Numbered from the stretch's first letter, positions 44,528 to 57,019 are shown. The stretch is DNA of 64,000 bases from Atriophallophorus winterbourni (GCA_013407085.1 JACCGJ010011062.1:62001-126000), one strand, 5' to 3'. Notes: generated by a model from the letters alone, not told the origin. Program-made: numbers and translations.

Positions 44528-45668
44528 ACGTTCCTCGGAAGCTTAATTATTGTTGGTTCGTGAATGTGGTCGTGTGAGTTATCGGTGCTTTAAGTTCATA
44601 TTTTTGGTCAGAAGATGATGCCCGCATTGTATTACGAGTGGTCGTGGTGGCACTTTTCTAATGATATACTTTCAACTTTTTGGAAGTTTTAGCACACATT
44701 TCTACTGTGAATTTCAAGTATATTCAAAGTATTCCAGTCGATGTATTATCAGATATCATACCAGCGTTTATATTAATTTCGGTATCCAAGTATAGGTCAT
44801 CCTGAGTATATACGATGGAAGAATGTCAAGGCACTCAAGCGCATATCTCGCTTGAGCTAGTGGGATATTTATCCAAATCTAAAGAAATTTGTTATGTTTA
44901 CTGAGAGAAATTTATGCCGAGGCGAAAACGGCTCGAAAATGCTCATTTGTATACATTTCAATTACCACAAACCAACCATCGGTTTTGTGTTATTCTCACT
45001 CATTAAGAAAAAGACAGAAATTGTGCAACAAAGCCTGCAATTCAGTCCAACGCGAATCACTCAAATGAGACAAGTTTAATAAATCCTACGTTCTCGTTGA
45101 TAGAATGGCGCATTAAGTGTGAACGATTGATGGAGATTCATTCGAATATCGCCGCGTGGAAGACATTCACTACCGATAAGATTAATAGCAAGCACAATAG
45201 AATCACAACTTGTAATAATCACTCACAAACTAAAAGGGAAATTGCGATTTGATTCTTCCTTTGTGTAATGTTAGAACGAATAACCTTTTAAATTCATTTT
45301 CATCACAAACACACCGCAGGACGGGTTTCATGTGGTTCGCGATCATTTGGTAGGAAAGGTATGATCAAGATCGCGCCCGCGCTTAAAATAGGTTCGAGAA
45401 TTAACAAGGAAAATTATCGAATAATGCGCACGTCGCGGTATAATTACGTGATGAATATGCGACTGGTAATAATTATCATGATTGGAATATTGCAAATTAG
45501 AATGCATTCTCCCAAGGACGAAATGATTCACCCCATGTGAATAATATGAAATTTGAAGTTGTGTGTTTCGCTACGCATTCCAACGTTGATTGAGTTTTGA
45601 TTAGCAAGTGCGAGATCCAAATTTGATTGAAATAAAATTATTATTTTCTTTTATTTCTATAAATTTAG
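44528..45668. repeat. Downstream tandem duplication, continuation
   Basis: Host duplicate sequence after the RTE, matching 46,659-47,150 and then 39,370-39,998. No confident exon before H2. Confidence 0.6.
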
Positions 45669-45695
45669 ATGGCCACAATTCCAAGCAACCTAAAT
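45669..45695 (+). CDS. Downstream cluster micro-exon H2 (27 bp)
   Basis: Acceptor TTTTATTTCTATAAATTTAG, donor GTAAGA. Phase 1 reading DGHNSKQPK. Three bases longer than its positional partner H1, with little exon similarity beyond the last six bases. Confidence 0.55.
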
Positions 45696-46042
45696 GTAAG
45701 ATAAATCCGAATAAAGTTTCAATTTTGTATTACATTATAAACAATTATAAGATGAAGTACCGTCAAGTCCCATTGTTGCCGAAAATGAACGCAAGCGATT
45801 TTCACTCTACAATGGAATTGTTTCGTTCCACGTGAAGATGTGTTGATTCAAGTTCCTTGCTGTATATTATGTGCATTCGTGATATGTCGGTGATATCATG
45901 TACAGATGGTGATAATTAAGTCAAATAAACCACATTATCTTTTTGCGTAGGCTTTGAGGAGAATCGAAGCTACGTCATCTACAATACACTCTGTGTTTTT
46001 CGACCAATACATGCATGTTAATCAGGATTATGCACAAATCAC

Positions 46043-46374
46043 TGACGTTTGCAAAAGAGATATGAAATCTCTTCGCATCGACCCGTCGAGTTGGGAAGAA
46101 CTTGCTCTTGACCGCACACATTAGAGGCATTGTGTAAAGCGTCGTCTGCAAGATGGTGAGGAGTATATACAGCTCTTGGCTACTGAACGCAGATCACGCC
46201 GCCGGGGTGCAACTGATGCAATACAACCGAGATCTGACTTTCGTTGCCAGAGCTGCGGGAGCGATTGTTCCTCCCGAATCGGATTGTTTTTTTATTCCGA
46301 AAGCTGCAGAACATGAACGTTCACGCGATTGTCATGTACATCCATGGTCGACATCGTCCGAACGAGGCCAACAA
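46043..46374 (+). mobile_element. 5'-truncated RTE 3' end with target duplication
   Basis: 332 bp of RTE 3' end (GACCGCACACATTAGAGGCA, zinc-finger remnant) ending GAGGCCAACAA. It is flanked by CACAAATCAC at 46,033-46,042 and 46,375-46,384. The duplicate unit at about 40,378-40,390 lacks it. Confidence 0.85.
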
Positions 46375-47626
46375 CACAAATCACAGTTAACGAATGGACA
46401 CACATTGATCGTTGCATTTAAATGTTCACACGACAAAGTTTAAAACTTATACTTATTATAAACACGCAAATCTTGTTACCACAAATCTGTCCAAACTTTG
46501 CAGTATGGATTGCCACATTAACCTGCAATTTATTACATTTAATAGCAGTTGGTTTAATTTGAGCCATGAACACTTTCGGCCTACTCTAATGAGTACCGGC
46601 TGTTGTTGTGCATCTGACCCTGTTTACGAATATACAGTCAGTTGAAGCATTCTCAGAAACGTTCCTCCGAAGCTGAATAATTGTGGGTTCGTGAATGTGG
46701 TCGTCTGAGTTATCGGTGTTCCAGCTAAAAATTTTAGTCAGAAGATGATGCCCGCATTGTATTCCGAGTGTCGTGGTGGCACTCTTCTCAAAATATACTT
46801 TCAAATTTGTAATAGATTTTAGCACACATTTCTACTGTGAATTTCATGGATATTCAAAGTATTCCATTTAATGTATTATCAGGTTTCATGCCAACGTTTA
46901 TATTAATTTCGGTATCCAAGTATAGGTCATCCTGAGTATATACGATGGAAGAATGTCAAGGCACTCAAGCGCATATGTTGCTAGAGCTAGTGTGTTATTT
47001 ATCCACATCTAAAGAAATTTGTTATTTTTACTGAGCGAAATTTATGCTGAGGCGGGACCGGCTCATTATTGCTTATTTCTATACATTTCAATTGCCACAA
47101 ACCAACCACAGGTTGTGTGCTGTTTTCAGTTATCAAGCAGAGACAGCTCGAAGATCGTCTGCATGCGTTGAAAAGCAACGGACTAGTAAACGTGTTGAGT
47201 TTGTGAGCCAATGTTTGATAGGGATTTTTATTCACATGCGCCCAAACAAAAGGAGATTGTGTTAAACCCATGGATTTCAATCACACACAAGCCGCGGCCG
47301 TTTTCGAGCAGTTTACACTCATTTGTCAGAGGAAATGTGCTCAGAATCCGCATGTATTTGAAACAGAAGGGCAATATTAATGTGATGAAAATGCATGCAA
47401 ATTCTGATTTTCCATTGGTAAACAAGTTGAGCTTGTAAGCCACTTTTTGATAAGTTTGGCACAACAAACTAAAATATATCCTGCTTAAAACAATCTAAGT
47501 GCTGTTATTAATTACGAGAAATTTTCATCGAAAGCATGCTTCATTATAAATATTTCTAATATATCGAACAAAACGTTCTCTTCCACCTGGCATATAATAA
47601 ATAGGAGTTCAATATGTGTTGCATAG

Positions 47627-47641
47627 GCATTTTGCTGGTTA
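47627..47641 (+). CDS. Candidate micro-exon I1 (15 bp), weak donor
   Basis: GCATTTTGCTGGTTA between AG and GTAACA; phase 1 GILLV. Homologous to I2 at 49,472, which has a better donor. Acceptor context is weak. Confidence 0.25.
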
Positions 47642-47739
47642 GTAACATCAGCCTTGTTAAAATTTAAGAGATCGCTGAATGTAATATCATTTATTCTGTG
47701 CTGTGATACATTTGAGATATTTTTTCATGTCATATGCAG

Positions 47740-47763
47740 TGTTATTTAAATTCGTTGATGAAG
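47740..47763 (+). CDS. Downstream cluster micro-exon J1 (24 bp)
   Basis: Acceptor TTTTTCATGTCATATGCAG, donor GTTAGT. Phase 1 reading VLFKFVDE. Positional partner of J2 at 49,586. Confidence 0.5.
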
Positions 47764-49471
47764 GTTAGTTTCATTTATACGTGTTAATATTACACGAAAT
47801 TCATAATTTGACAGCGAACTTTGTATATTTTGTCACCGACTGCCGATATTCTACGTTCAATGAATAGTGTAACTTCAATGTAGAATATCATTTCCGTCAG
47901 AAGCTATTTTGAAGATTACTTTGCAAAAATATCTTCGAACATCTTCTATCTAAGAACATTTGTCGCTCATTCAGACTCAGTTTAATTAGTGCACGAGTGA
48001 TCGTATTTCGCACAATAAGAGCAGCACCACGTCATCACTGTGAATCTAAAGCGGGCTCTACACAAGTGACAGTTTTGATTAATATAGCATTTAATTTCTT
48101 GCAATAAGTTTTTTTTCAATGTCGCCGATAATGGCCAATTGGTGATAAATTGCCTTGGTTAAATTCTCCAAAACAGACTTTATGCTGTACATTACAGCTT
48201 CAGCCTGTTAAATTCTCAAATTTCTTTCGACATTATATAGCAAATTTTAAGGTCAGAAAATTGGGGAAGAAGCGGAAAATCATCCATAAACATGTTTTTC
48301 ATATAAAATATTGTGATATAATTCCGAATGGGATATAAACCATTCGCGTTTTCGCCAGGAGTAATAGTTCCCATCAATCGAATGTTTTTTTTGCGTATTC
48401 ATATGGTTGACAAAGCTGAATCGTTGGTCATCTTCATTTGATGTTGAAGATAGACGTGTATCACAAGCGAATGATGCTTTCATGTTGTGCAACTACCAGA
48501 ATGTCTAAGCTGTTTGTTTCAGGGGTGACATTCTCTCTCGCATAACATTTCGGTGACATCATTTATATATTTTAAAAATTAAGTCAAGTAGACCATATTA
48601 TCTGCGCGCATAGAATTTGAGGAGAGTCAAAGCAACGTTAACTACGTTACACTCTGTGTTTTTGCCCAAAGTATTCCATTTGATTTACTATCAGATTTCT
48701 TGTCTAAGTTTATATTAATTTCGGTATACAATTATAGGTCATCCAGGTTATATAAAATGTAATATCATTGCAAAATGTCGGGGAAATCAAGCGCACATCT
48801 TGCAGGAGCTAGTGGGTTATACATCCACCTCTAGAGAAATGTTTGGTGTTTAATGAGCTAAATTGATGCTGAGGCGGAACCGACTCAATAATGCTTTCTT
48901 TTTTATGCAATTCAGTTACCACAAACCAACCACCGGTTGTGCTATTCTCACTCATCAAGTGAAGACAGCACGAACAGTTTCCGCATGCGTTGAACCTTTA
49001 AGGGATCAGTAAACTTGTCAAGTTTGTAAGTCAACGTTGGATAGGGATGTTACGATTAAGCTGTTTAATCACATGGGCCGGAACACATGTAGATCGTGGT
49101 ACACCCATTCTCATTTGCATGCATTTTAATCACACACTCCACGGGCGATTTAGTGCTGTTTACTCTAATTTGCCAGTGACAATATGCTCAGGATCTGCAT
49201 GTCTTTGAAACAGTAGGAAGTGTAAATGTGATGAAAATGCATGCAAATTCTGATTTTCGATTAGTGAACAAGTTAAACTTGTAAATCGCTGTCGGATAAG
49301 CTTGTCATAACAAATCAACATGTATATTTATTCAAAACATCCAAGTGCAGTTATTAATTTTGATAATTTTTAATCAAAAGCACGTTCCATCATGAATATT
49401 TGTAATACGTCGAACAAAAAGTTCTCTGTCGACTAGCACACAATAATAGGATTTCAATATGTGTTGTTTAG

Positions 49472-49486
49472 GCGTTTTACTACTCA
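49472..49486 (+). CDS. Candidate micro-exon I2 (15 bp)
   Basis: GCGTTTTACTACTCA between TTGTTTAG and GTAAGA; phase 1 GVLLL. Symmetric and open, but the hydrophobic reading and short pyrimidine tract leave doubt. Confidence 0.3.
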
Positions 49487-49585
49487 GTAAGATCAGCATT
49501 CATGCAATTCAAAAATTCGTTGAATGTGATATCATTTATTCTGTGCTTCAATACATTTGAGATAACTGTTTCATTCTATCTACAG

Positions 49586-49597
49586 TGGATGGAAAAA
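49586..49597 (+). CDS. Downstream cluster micro-exon J2 (12 bp)
   Basis: Acceptor TTTCATTCTATCTACAG, donor GTTAGT. TGGATGGAAAAA in phase 1 reads VDGK. Half the length of its partner J1, although the intron after the donor is nearly identical (GTTAGTTTCATTT in both). Confidence 0.45.
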
Positions 49598-50470
49598 GTT
49601 AGTTTCATTTTCAAGTGTTAATATCACACGAAATTCAAAATTTGACAGCGAGCTTTGCATATTTTTTCACCGACCGCGGATATCCTACGTTAAATGAATA
49701 GTGTTACTTCAATGTAGAATATCATTTCCATCAAAAAATAGTTCACATCTTGTTTTCAAAATTATCGTGCATGATAAACATATATTTTTCATAGTTAACA
49801 TACCTTGAATTCAGCAATCTAGTTTTACAAGCGTAGATTGATTTTGTATTCAAATACAGTGTGTAAAATTAGAAGCTCTGAATAATTAGCAAAAATATCT
49901 TCCAAAACCTTCTATTAAAATAAATTTGTCGCTCATTCACCCTGGGTTGATTAGTGCATGAGTGATCGTATTTCCGACAATAAGAGCAGCACCACGTCAT
50001 CACTGTGAATCTAAAGCGGACTCTTGACAAGTGACAGTTTTGATCAAGATAGCATTTAATTTCTTTCAACACGTTTATTTCAAAATCGCAGATGATTGCT
50101 AACAGAATTTAATGCTGTGCATTACAGCTTCAATGTGTTAAATTCTCAACTTATTTTGGACCATCTACCACTGTATTGCGGTAGAAGTTCACCATAGCGG
50201 AGAATCATACTTAAACATGTTTTCGTATAGAAAAAATATTGTGATATTAATTTCGAGTGAGATACAAACTATTCACGTTTTCGCCAGGAGCATTAATACT
50301 CCATTAAATCGCATGTTTTTTGCGTATTCATATGGTTGACAAAACTGAATCGTTGGTCATCTTCGTTTGATGTTGAAGATAGACATGTATCTCAAGCGAA
50401 CGATGCTCCCATGTTCTGCAACTACCAGGATGTCTAAACTGTTTGCTTAGTGGGTGACATTCCCTCTCGC

Positions 50471-51770
50471 ATAGCTCACAGCGCTAGGAAAAATACCACC
50501 GCATTTGAAATCAGTGATAATGACTCCTATTTATTAAGGTAATAGTCGTTCAGACACATCAAACTATAAACCAGTAAATCTCCTACCGGCTATATCTAAA
50601 TTAATGGAACACATTGTGACTGCGTGCATAAGAGAAAATTTTGAAAACCAAAATATTTTGACTGCTGCTAAACATGGTTTTCGAGGATTGGACCAAGGCA
50701 CTTGACGAAGGTGAGGCTGGACATGATTACTACATCGATATTTCAAAAGCTTTGCACAAGATCAACCAAGACATTCGAATAAAATTCTCGAAGTTTGTGG
50801 AATAACGGTATGTTGCAGAATTAGACAAGGGGCAATGTTACTGATAGACACGTCCAAGTTCGCGTTTGCAGCAACCTTTCTGGAAGAAAAGACGTCACAA
50901 TTGGGTTTCCGCAAAGCTCGGTGCTGAGATCTGCTTTTCTATTCTTGGTGTCTATGAACGATATAGTCGAGGTTATTGGATGTAACTTGATACTGTTTGC
51001 CGATTATATTAAAATAAAGAAACGTGTTAGGTCTGTTAATGACTGCAAGACATTACAACGGGATCTGTGCATCGTTGGTCACACACAAATAAGTTATCAT
51101 TACACCCTGCAAAATGTAACATGCTGCGGCTTTGAAAGTCTCTGCACCACACATATCAGCACCGCGCGCAAGATATCTTCTGGACCACCGCAGAAAAATA
51201 TATCGGCATCTGGGTCTCCTTTAACATTCAGCCTTGACACAATCCTCGGACAGTACGATAAAGCCTGCCGTATCTTGAGTCTTCTAATAAGGATATTCAG
51301 GATTGTCACGACAGAAACCTCACCACGTTTATTTAATACGTGTGTAAGTCCTGTTATGAAATATTCATCCGAGCCTGGGCGCCATAGCTGAGGAAGGATA
51401 TCGAACTACTTGACAGGATTTATCATCGTGCGACAAAGCTGATCTCCCGATACAGAAATTTGCCACGCAAAGAGCGAAAGTTAAACGTAAATCTACACGG
51501 ATACGGAGTGACCTCAAAATCTTTCATACTGAAAACCATCCCCTTAAACACTTGCTAAAGCCAAATGGTATTACTCGAACACAAAAACATTCAAAGGCTT
51601 TAAGCATTCCGCATTAACGATGGGATATTAGTCAAAACGTTTTCCGGTAAGGAATTTGTTTCACTGGGAATATTTTGTCTGAAGAAATCACACGCTCGTT
51701 ATCTGTTGCGGTTTTCGATTCTAAACTGGATGATTATATGAAGAACCATGTGGTTTGTGGCTGTCCCTAG
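50471..51770 (+). mobile_element. CR1-type LINE fragment
   Basis: RT relic in several frames: SDTSNYKPVNLLPAISKLME, AKHGFRGLDQGT, then ILFADYIKIKKRVRSVNDCK, where FADD reads FADY. Then DKACRILSLLIRIFRIVT and the C-terminal LVKTFSGKEFVSLGIF. Same family as 62,640-63,430. Inactive. Confidence 0.75.
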
Positions 51771-51949
51771 TGACTTTTGAGAGATTTTATAATTTTAATC
51801 CATATACCTGTCATCCTATGTTTATTGTTAAGCTAACTGCTTTTTCTACAACAAAACGTTCCGAGTTATGTGTACTAGGTCGATCGGCGAGAGTTGCCCT
51901 TTGATTGCATGATATACGTTAAACAGCCAAATGTTATATCTGTTCTGCA

Positions 51950-52870
51950 CCAGCTTAAAGATGACGCTTTATACAGTGCCTCAAAATTAGGTTGTCAAGA
52001 GCAAATTCTTGTCACTCGGTAGGGCCAATGTCGAAAGCATTTATATCTCTTTTGCAAACGTCTATAAAGCAAGTGTTGTATTCCTAATGTTTTACTTTCT
52101 AATTTTAATTCACCATAGATTATAACTTTAGAATACAATCATTTTACAATCTATACTTATGACTCAGATAACATAGAAGCTTTTCAGCAATCGTTATTTC
52201 GACCATCTAGTATGCATTCAAGATTCGGTCAATGCTTCTTAAATTTAAAAGCATTCTGCGTCCAATCGTGTCTCGCGTAGAAGGTTTAGTTTTCACTTCT
52301 GAAAATAAAAGCATCTTTTGGGAGTGATCAGTAGTGGCTGAATCGTGTGTAAACAGGAGGTAACTTATTAGAACATCCCTCAAGCTGTCAATGCAAGAAG
52401 TCTGCTATGAACTCGCTTGCGTAGATAAATATATTCTTCCTTTCCTGAAATGGGTTTTATTACCAGAAGATAAACAAATACGTAAGGCGTGGGAGCTAGA
52501 ACCCAATTTATTTTCAGGAATTGGTTAATTTCAACATCATTTGATATGCAAGAAATAAAAGGACTGAGCCTTTAAACCCAGATTGCAAGAATAACAATGC
52601 TGGGCAGTCTTGAAAGGGAGAAAACTTTGATTTTACTTTCCTTTGCACTCGTTGTCGAAGGCCTCCTTTTGATAAAGAAAAAAGCGTATAATGATACATT
52701 GTTCCTGATTATTTTCTTGAAAATGCTTTAAAGATGACATCATGAATACTTTTAATCTTAACGTGCGTAAGCCTCATTGAGTTTCACGACAAAACTTTGT
52801 CAGATCTTTCTCGTGGCCGCATGTGTAAAACTTCACCAAACAACATAAATATCTGAAGAGGTTCGAGCGT
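51950..52870 (-). mobile_element. Old RTE fragment in antisense
   Basis: Diverged copy of the 17-21 kb RTE family, matching plus-strand blocks such as GACGCTTTATACAGTGCCTC, ATATCTCTTTTGCAAACGTC and GCGTAAGCCTCATTGAG. Coding sense lost. Confidence 0.6.
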
Positions 52871-54102
52871 TAGCTCGTAAGAAATTTCGTGAAAAATATA
52901 ATATCAAACACAATTTTATTCTGCAAACTTTAGAAAATAGGGGAAATTAGGAACGCCTTGAATGGAAGCGACGAAGATCTGAGAAACTTGCCTTGGTGTT
53001 ACCCCCTTACAAATAACTAAATACCAAACAACCGAAAAACATGGTGTTACGAGCAACGCAACATATTGAAAATATCATATTTTATTAAATCTTTCAGTTT
53101 ACGAATGTCCGCTGGTACGTTACAACAACCTATATTTTAGCCTTCGATGTTTACTTACAAAAATTCAAAACTTTTCAACTAAGCTAAATAAGTTAACGAA
53201 AATATTACCATGAAATAAGGCCTAGCGCCATCCGCGTTTTCAAAAAAATTGATTTTATAGAGGAATACATTAGAATGTTTTGCCAATCCGATAACATCCA
53301 TTGTATGGTTATGGTAAAAAAATATTTTAATGTACTGAAGCAACGTCAGTATTCTAACTCAACGCTTACACTTCAAACAGTGGAAGCTGTAAGCTACGAG
53401 CTGCGTAAAAAATGTTTCCTATTTCCGAGCCATAAATTATTCGCAAAATATAACTTAACAGTTGATTTCAATAGAGAAATTTGTAATATTATTTGCACTA
53501 CTGCTTAAATCATATTGGCAATTTGTAGAAACTGTTGTATCTGTAGAAAAATCACAAAACAATATACGTCAAAATATCCACAAACACTATCCTTTGTTTT
53601 TATCGTGTATTAACCATTCCATCCAAAATTGCAGCATTAAAAATGCCAATCACTGGTTTTCATTGAAAATTGAATTTTTGAAAATAAATTTCGTTCGCAT
53701 GCATCAAACTCGTTTTTAATTTGTTTTAATTGTATGCCCATTGTAAGTCGTAGATGTTCGATAAAATGTCCTTCATTTAAAAATATCTCACTCCAAAATG
53801 GTGTTGCTGAGTTACGAAATAGAATTTTCGTAAGCATCATACGGATGAAGTTCACATGGATTTTTCCAAGTTTGCGTGCGTTTTCATAACATGTTTACAG
53901 ACAACCGGGAAGTTATTTCGTTTGAAATTCGCACGCTTTTTCGGTGATGTGAGCAGTTCAGAATGAAGAAATTTTCAGAACAACATTCAACATTTAGCAT
54001 TCAACATTCATGGTTGAAATAGCAATTGAAATCAGAATAAAGATACGGATGTATAAACGTATTTGTAATTTGTGAACATAACCATCTGGTAGTCATGCAA
54101 GG
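52871..54102. other. No gene seen
   Basis: AT-rich sequence with short ORFs only (for example 53,275-53,508). No splice-bounded exon or repeat family recognised. Confidence 0.45.
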
Positions 54103-54772
54103 AAATTTGAGTGCAATCGGTTTGAGTCGTTTTAAGGTAACGTTTCACTTCTGACACAGGAGCTTCGTCAGACGAAGGGTGATAGTCAGGACAGGGAACA
54201 TGATTAAGTAGTAGTCAACCCAACACCACTTATTTGACCTCACCGTTAACAGCCTATAAAACGCCTACAGTGTGTCACGTCTCGTGGGAATAACCAGGAT
54301 CAGTGGTCCATTTTCCTCACAGAGTGTATCCATAACAATCTAATACAAGTGAATACGGTCAGTTGTTACAGCAGCCCACATACGTAAAAGTACATAACTA
54401 ACGGGGTTAAGGCTATTTTGAAGAAACCAAAAATCTTATTAACTAGTAGGTATAATGTGAATAAAAACTGTTAACTTTCGAATAAGTGCCGAGCGTCAAA
54501 TTGTGGAGATTTCTGCCCCATTAACCTTATTGACCGCCAGTCGACCTGCCTTGGCAATTTCGACCGCCTCGGCATGTAGGTGTTTGTTTTACGGTTCAAT
54601 ACCGCGTCTCAATATTGCCACATTGTATATATCGACGCTGTGGTGCGTATCTAAGATGTGCTCCGCCAAGGCGGAATCACGAGTCACACTTGGTCTGTCT
54701 AAGCATCAGTGTCAGAAGTGAAACGTTACCCAAAAACTAATCTAACCGATTGCACTCAAGTTTCCTTGCACT
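54103..54772 (-). mobile_element. Penelope-like fragment with inverted ends
   Basis: The minus strand at about 54,590-54,690 reads DSALAEHILDTHHSVDIYNV and AILRRGIEP, the end of a GIY-YIG endonuclease region of a Penelope-like element, in a family different from the 59-61 kb copies. Ends 54,103-54,160 and 54,710-54,772 are inverted copies of each other (GTTTCACTTCTGACAC and its complement). A deleted relative is at 5,398-5,600. Confidence 0.6.
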
Positions 54773-55570
54773 ATGAATACACGATCGGTCCCAAACATTT
54801 TTCAATCAATTGCATCCAGTAGTCAATTTAACGAGTTGGATCTGGAGGCCGGAAATGCCAGCCGGCCACTTACCATAACATTTGTGTCATAGGTCCAATA
54901 ATAATCACACTACTCACCATGCGTTGCAAGCACGCACAAAGATTGTCTCGATTCATCCCTGAGGTCGACCTGTCCAAAGCTAATCGTGTTCACCCAAAAG
55001 TAGCACACCACATGAGAAATCGATTGAGCAAAAGCGGTTATTACACACAAGACAAATTACAAAACGCAATTCTATTTTATATAGGCAAATCAACAACCAC
55101 ACAAGTGATTTTCACGAAAGACGGCCCGGTTGTCATGTCGAATTGTTTATAGTTCGATTTCGGGTAAGCTGTCCATTGTTTCTTACTTTCGAAGATTTGT
55201 CTGTTAAGCCGTTCTGATGTTATTCTTCTCAAACGCAAAATGGTAGGATTTCGCAATTTTCATCGTCGGAATTTTCATCGCTTCGTGTTCTTATGTTGTG
55301 CCAGATGGTGATCGTCTGTATATCATTCGAGCTCGCGATTAACAACCAATAATAAACTTTGCAATTCCACAACAAGTAACACCACCGGAAATGATCAGTG
55401 GGAATGCTTTATGGTCAACAGTTTGATGTACCGCAGACCCGGTTGTTAACTATCAATTTCTGTGATGTAAGTTGCATTTTGGGCCACTTGATATAGATGA
55501 AACGAGGATGCAGAGATTACTAGCAGACTTCGTACTTCCACGCTTTAACTAAAATTAATCCTTTTTGCAG

Positions 55571-55579
55571 AACATCAAT
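55571..55579 (+). CDS. Candidate micro-exon K (9 bp)
   Basis: Acceptor TAATCCTTTTTGCAG and donor GTATGT are both strong; AACATCAAT in phase 1 reads EHQ. So short that sequence alone cannot prove it. Confidence 0.35.
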
Positions 55580-55679
55580 GTATGTTCAGTTATTGTTCGA
55601 ATTAGGATATTGTGTCAGAAACCGTTAGTGGAGTGTAATTTTCGGAGATGTGAGTAACATATCACTTTAGTCATCTGTG

Positions 55680-55960
55680 AGCGCCTTGAGTGCGTGACCA
55701 CGAATCACTATCTGATTCTCTGATTGAACATCGTGGTTCGTTGTACTTACCATATTGAACAGTGGCATTCATGTTTAACTTCGTTTACTACTTATCTACT
55801 GTTTCAAGGCTCAATTAACCTAATCCTACTGTCTCCAACTGATGACGGCAAACAACCAGAAAACGGTAGTGGAGTGTACAAGCGCATGCGGATCCTGATC
55901 TTACTGTCCCTACCTGATGAGTGGAAACAGCAAGAAACCGATCGTGGCGTGTGTTGTGAC
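55680..55960. repeat. Dispersed repeat related to the 24.9 kb foldback
   Basis: 55,681-55,750 matches the 78 bp arm at 25,039. 55,790-55,850 matches the complement of 24,829-24,885. 55,880-55,930 has the GCATGCGGATCCTGATC and CCTGATGAGTGGAAACAG blocks also seen in the 21-24 kb introns. Confidence 0.6.
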
Positions 55961-57019
55961 GGAAAAGCATGTAAATGTATATTTTGGTGGTTGAGTGTAA
56001 TTTCGGGGGATATGAGCAACACATCAATTAGGATATTATGTCTGAAAAACTGAATGTGGTTTGAAGAATACTGAAATTCGGCGGATACTGATCTTCGAGG
56101 GTACATAATATCGCAAGGTGGCTGGATATTCAAAAGAATCAGTAGTCATTGTTCTAAATATATGTCTACATTAAATATGTGATGCTTTGTTCTCTTGGAT
56201 ACACGTATAGGTTCCGCGATGCGGTTTGAGATCATCTATAGTTAAGATTTGCTCAGGTGAATTTTGATGAAGTTTTCTGGAAGGCGAATACTAAGCATCC
56301 AAGCAAATGTGAAAATGTGAAATTGTGTAAAATTGATTTTACCATCCGCATCCAGGAACGCCATGAGTATGTTGTTCATCTGGCGGAGTATTTGGGTTGA
56401 TTAGTTTCGATATAATTTATAGCAAAGAATGATGCTGAATGCGCTTCAAATTCATGTATGGAGTCAACAAGTCTCATGTTTCTGAGAAGAAGATTCCACC
56501 CTATAGTGAACATATTTTAGTTAACGTTTTTCATAAATTGTATGCGAGATCACAGTTGTTACACTATGTTATCTGGATTTCTTCAATTATACTAAGAATT
56601 GAAGCTCTCAGTTTATATTTACGCTATTAGGGGACAATAATATAAAGAATAATATTACATTGTTTCAAATCCCACGATGAGTACATCTTTCTTTATAAGA
56701 AAGACTGGAGCTATTTGCGATAATACATTTGTATAAGTTCGTGGTACTTTTTGCAAGATCATCCAATTGGTTTTGTTTAAGCAAATCATCTTGAGCCACC
56801 GTCTTATCTCTTCTCTGAAAAACGTTCATGTATTGACGGTTTCGATAATACAATTGCAGTGGAACACGTCAGGTGGCGGAGAAAATACTCAAAACATGGT
56901 TAATATATAAATAAGTTTAATATAGTATTTTGGCCCGACATATCGCAAATTAATCAACGCTTGTACGTAGTTATATATAATAACAATCACAAATCATTAA
57001 TCTACTAAGTTGAAGTAGA
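55961..57019. other. No gene seen
   Basis: AT-rich; short ORFs only. Confidence 0.45.

Larger units (their letters stand above)
46385..50470. repeat. Downstream tandem duplications, copies 2 and 3
   Basis: 47,040-48,520 and 48,860-50,460 are diverged copies of each other (for example GTGCAACTACCAGAATGTCT at 48,487 and its match at 50,417, 1.93 kb apart). No first or terminal exon could be assigned. Confidence 0.6.

Noticed and set aside
51630..51644. 15 bp segment with GTAAGG donor, phase-1 open
   Set aside because: It lies inside CR1 coding relic (LVKTFSGKEF) and the acceptor has no pyrimidine tract.
54503..54721. 72-codon plus-strand ORF
   Set aside because: Shadow of the Penelope-like GIY-YIG end on the minus strand (LAEHILDTHHSVD).
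55442..55471. 30 bp exon candidate before GTAAGT
   Set aside because: Ends with a TGA stop in phase 1 and has a weak acceptor.
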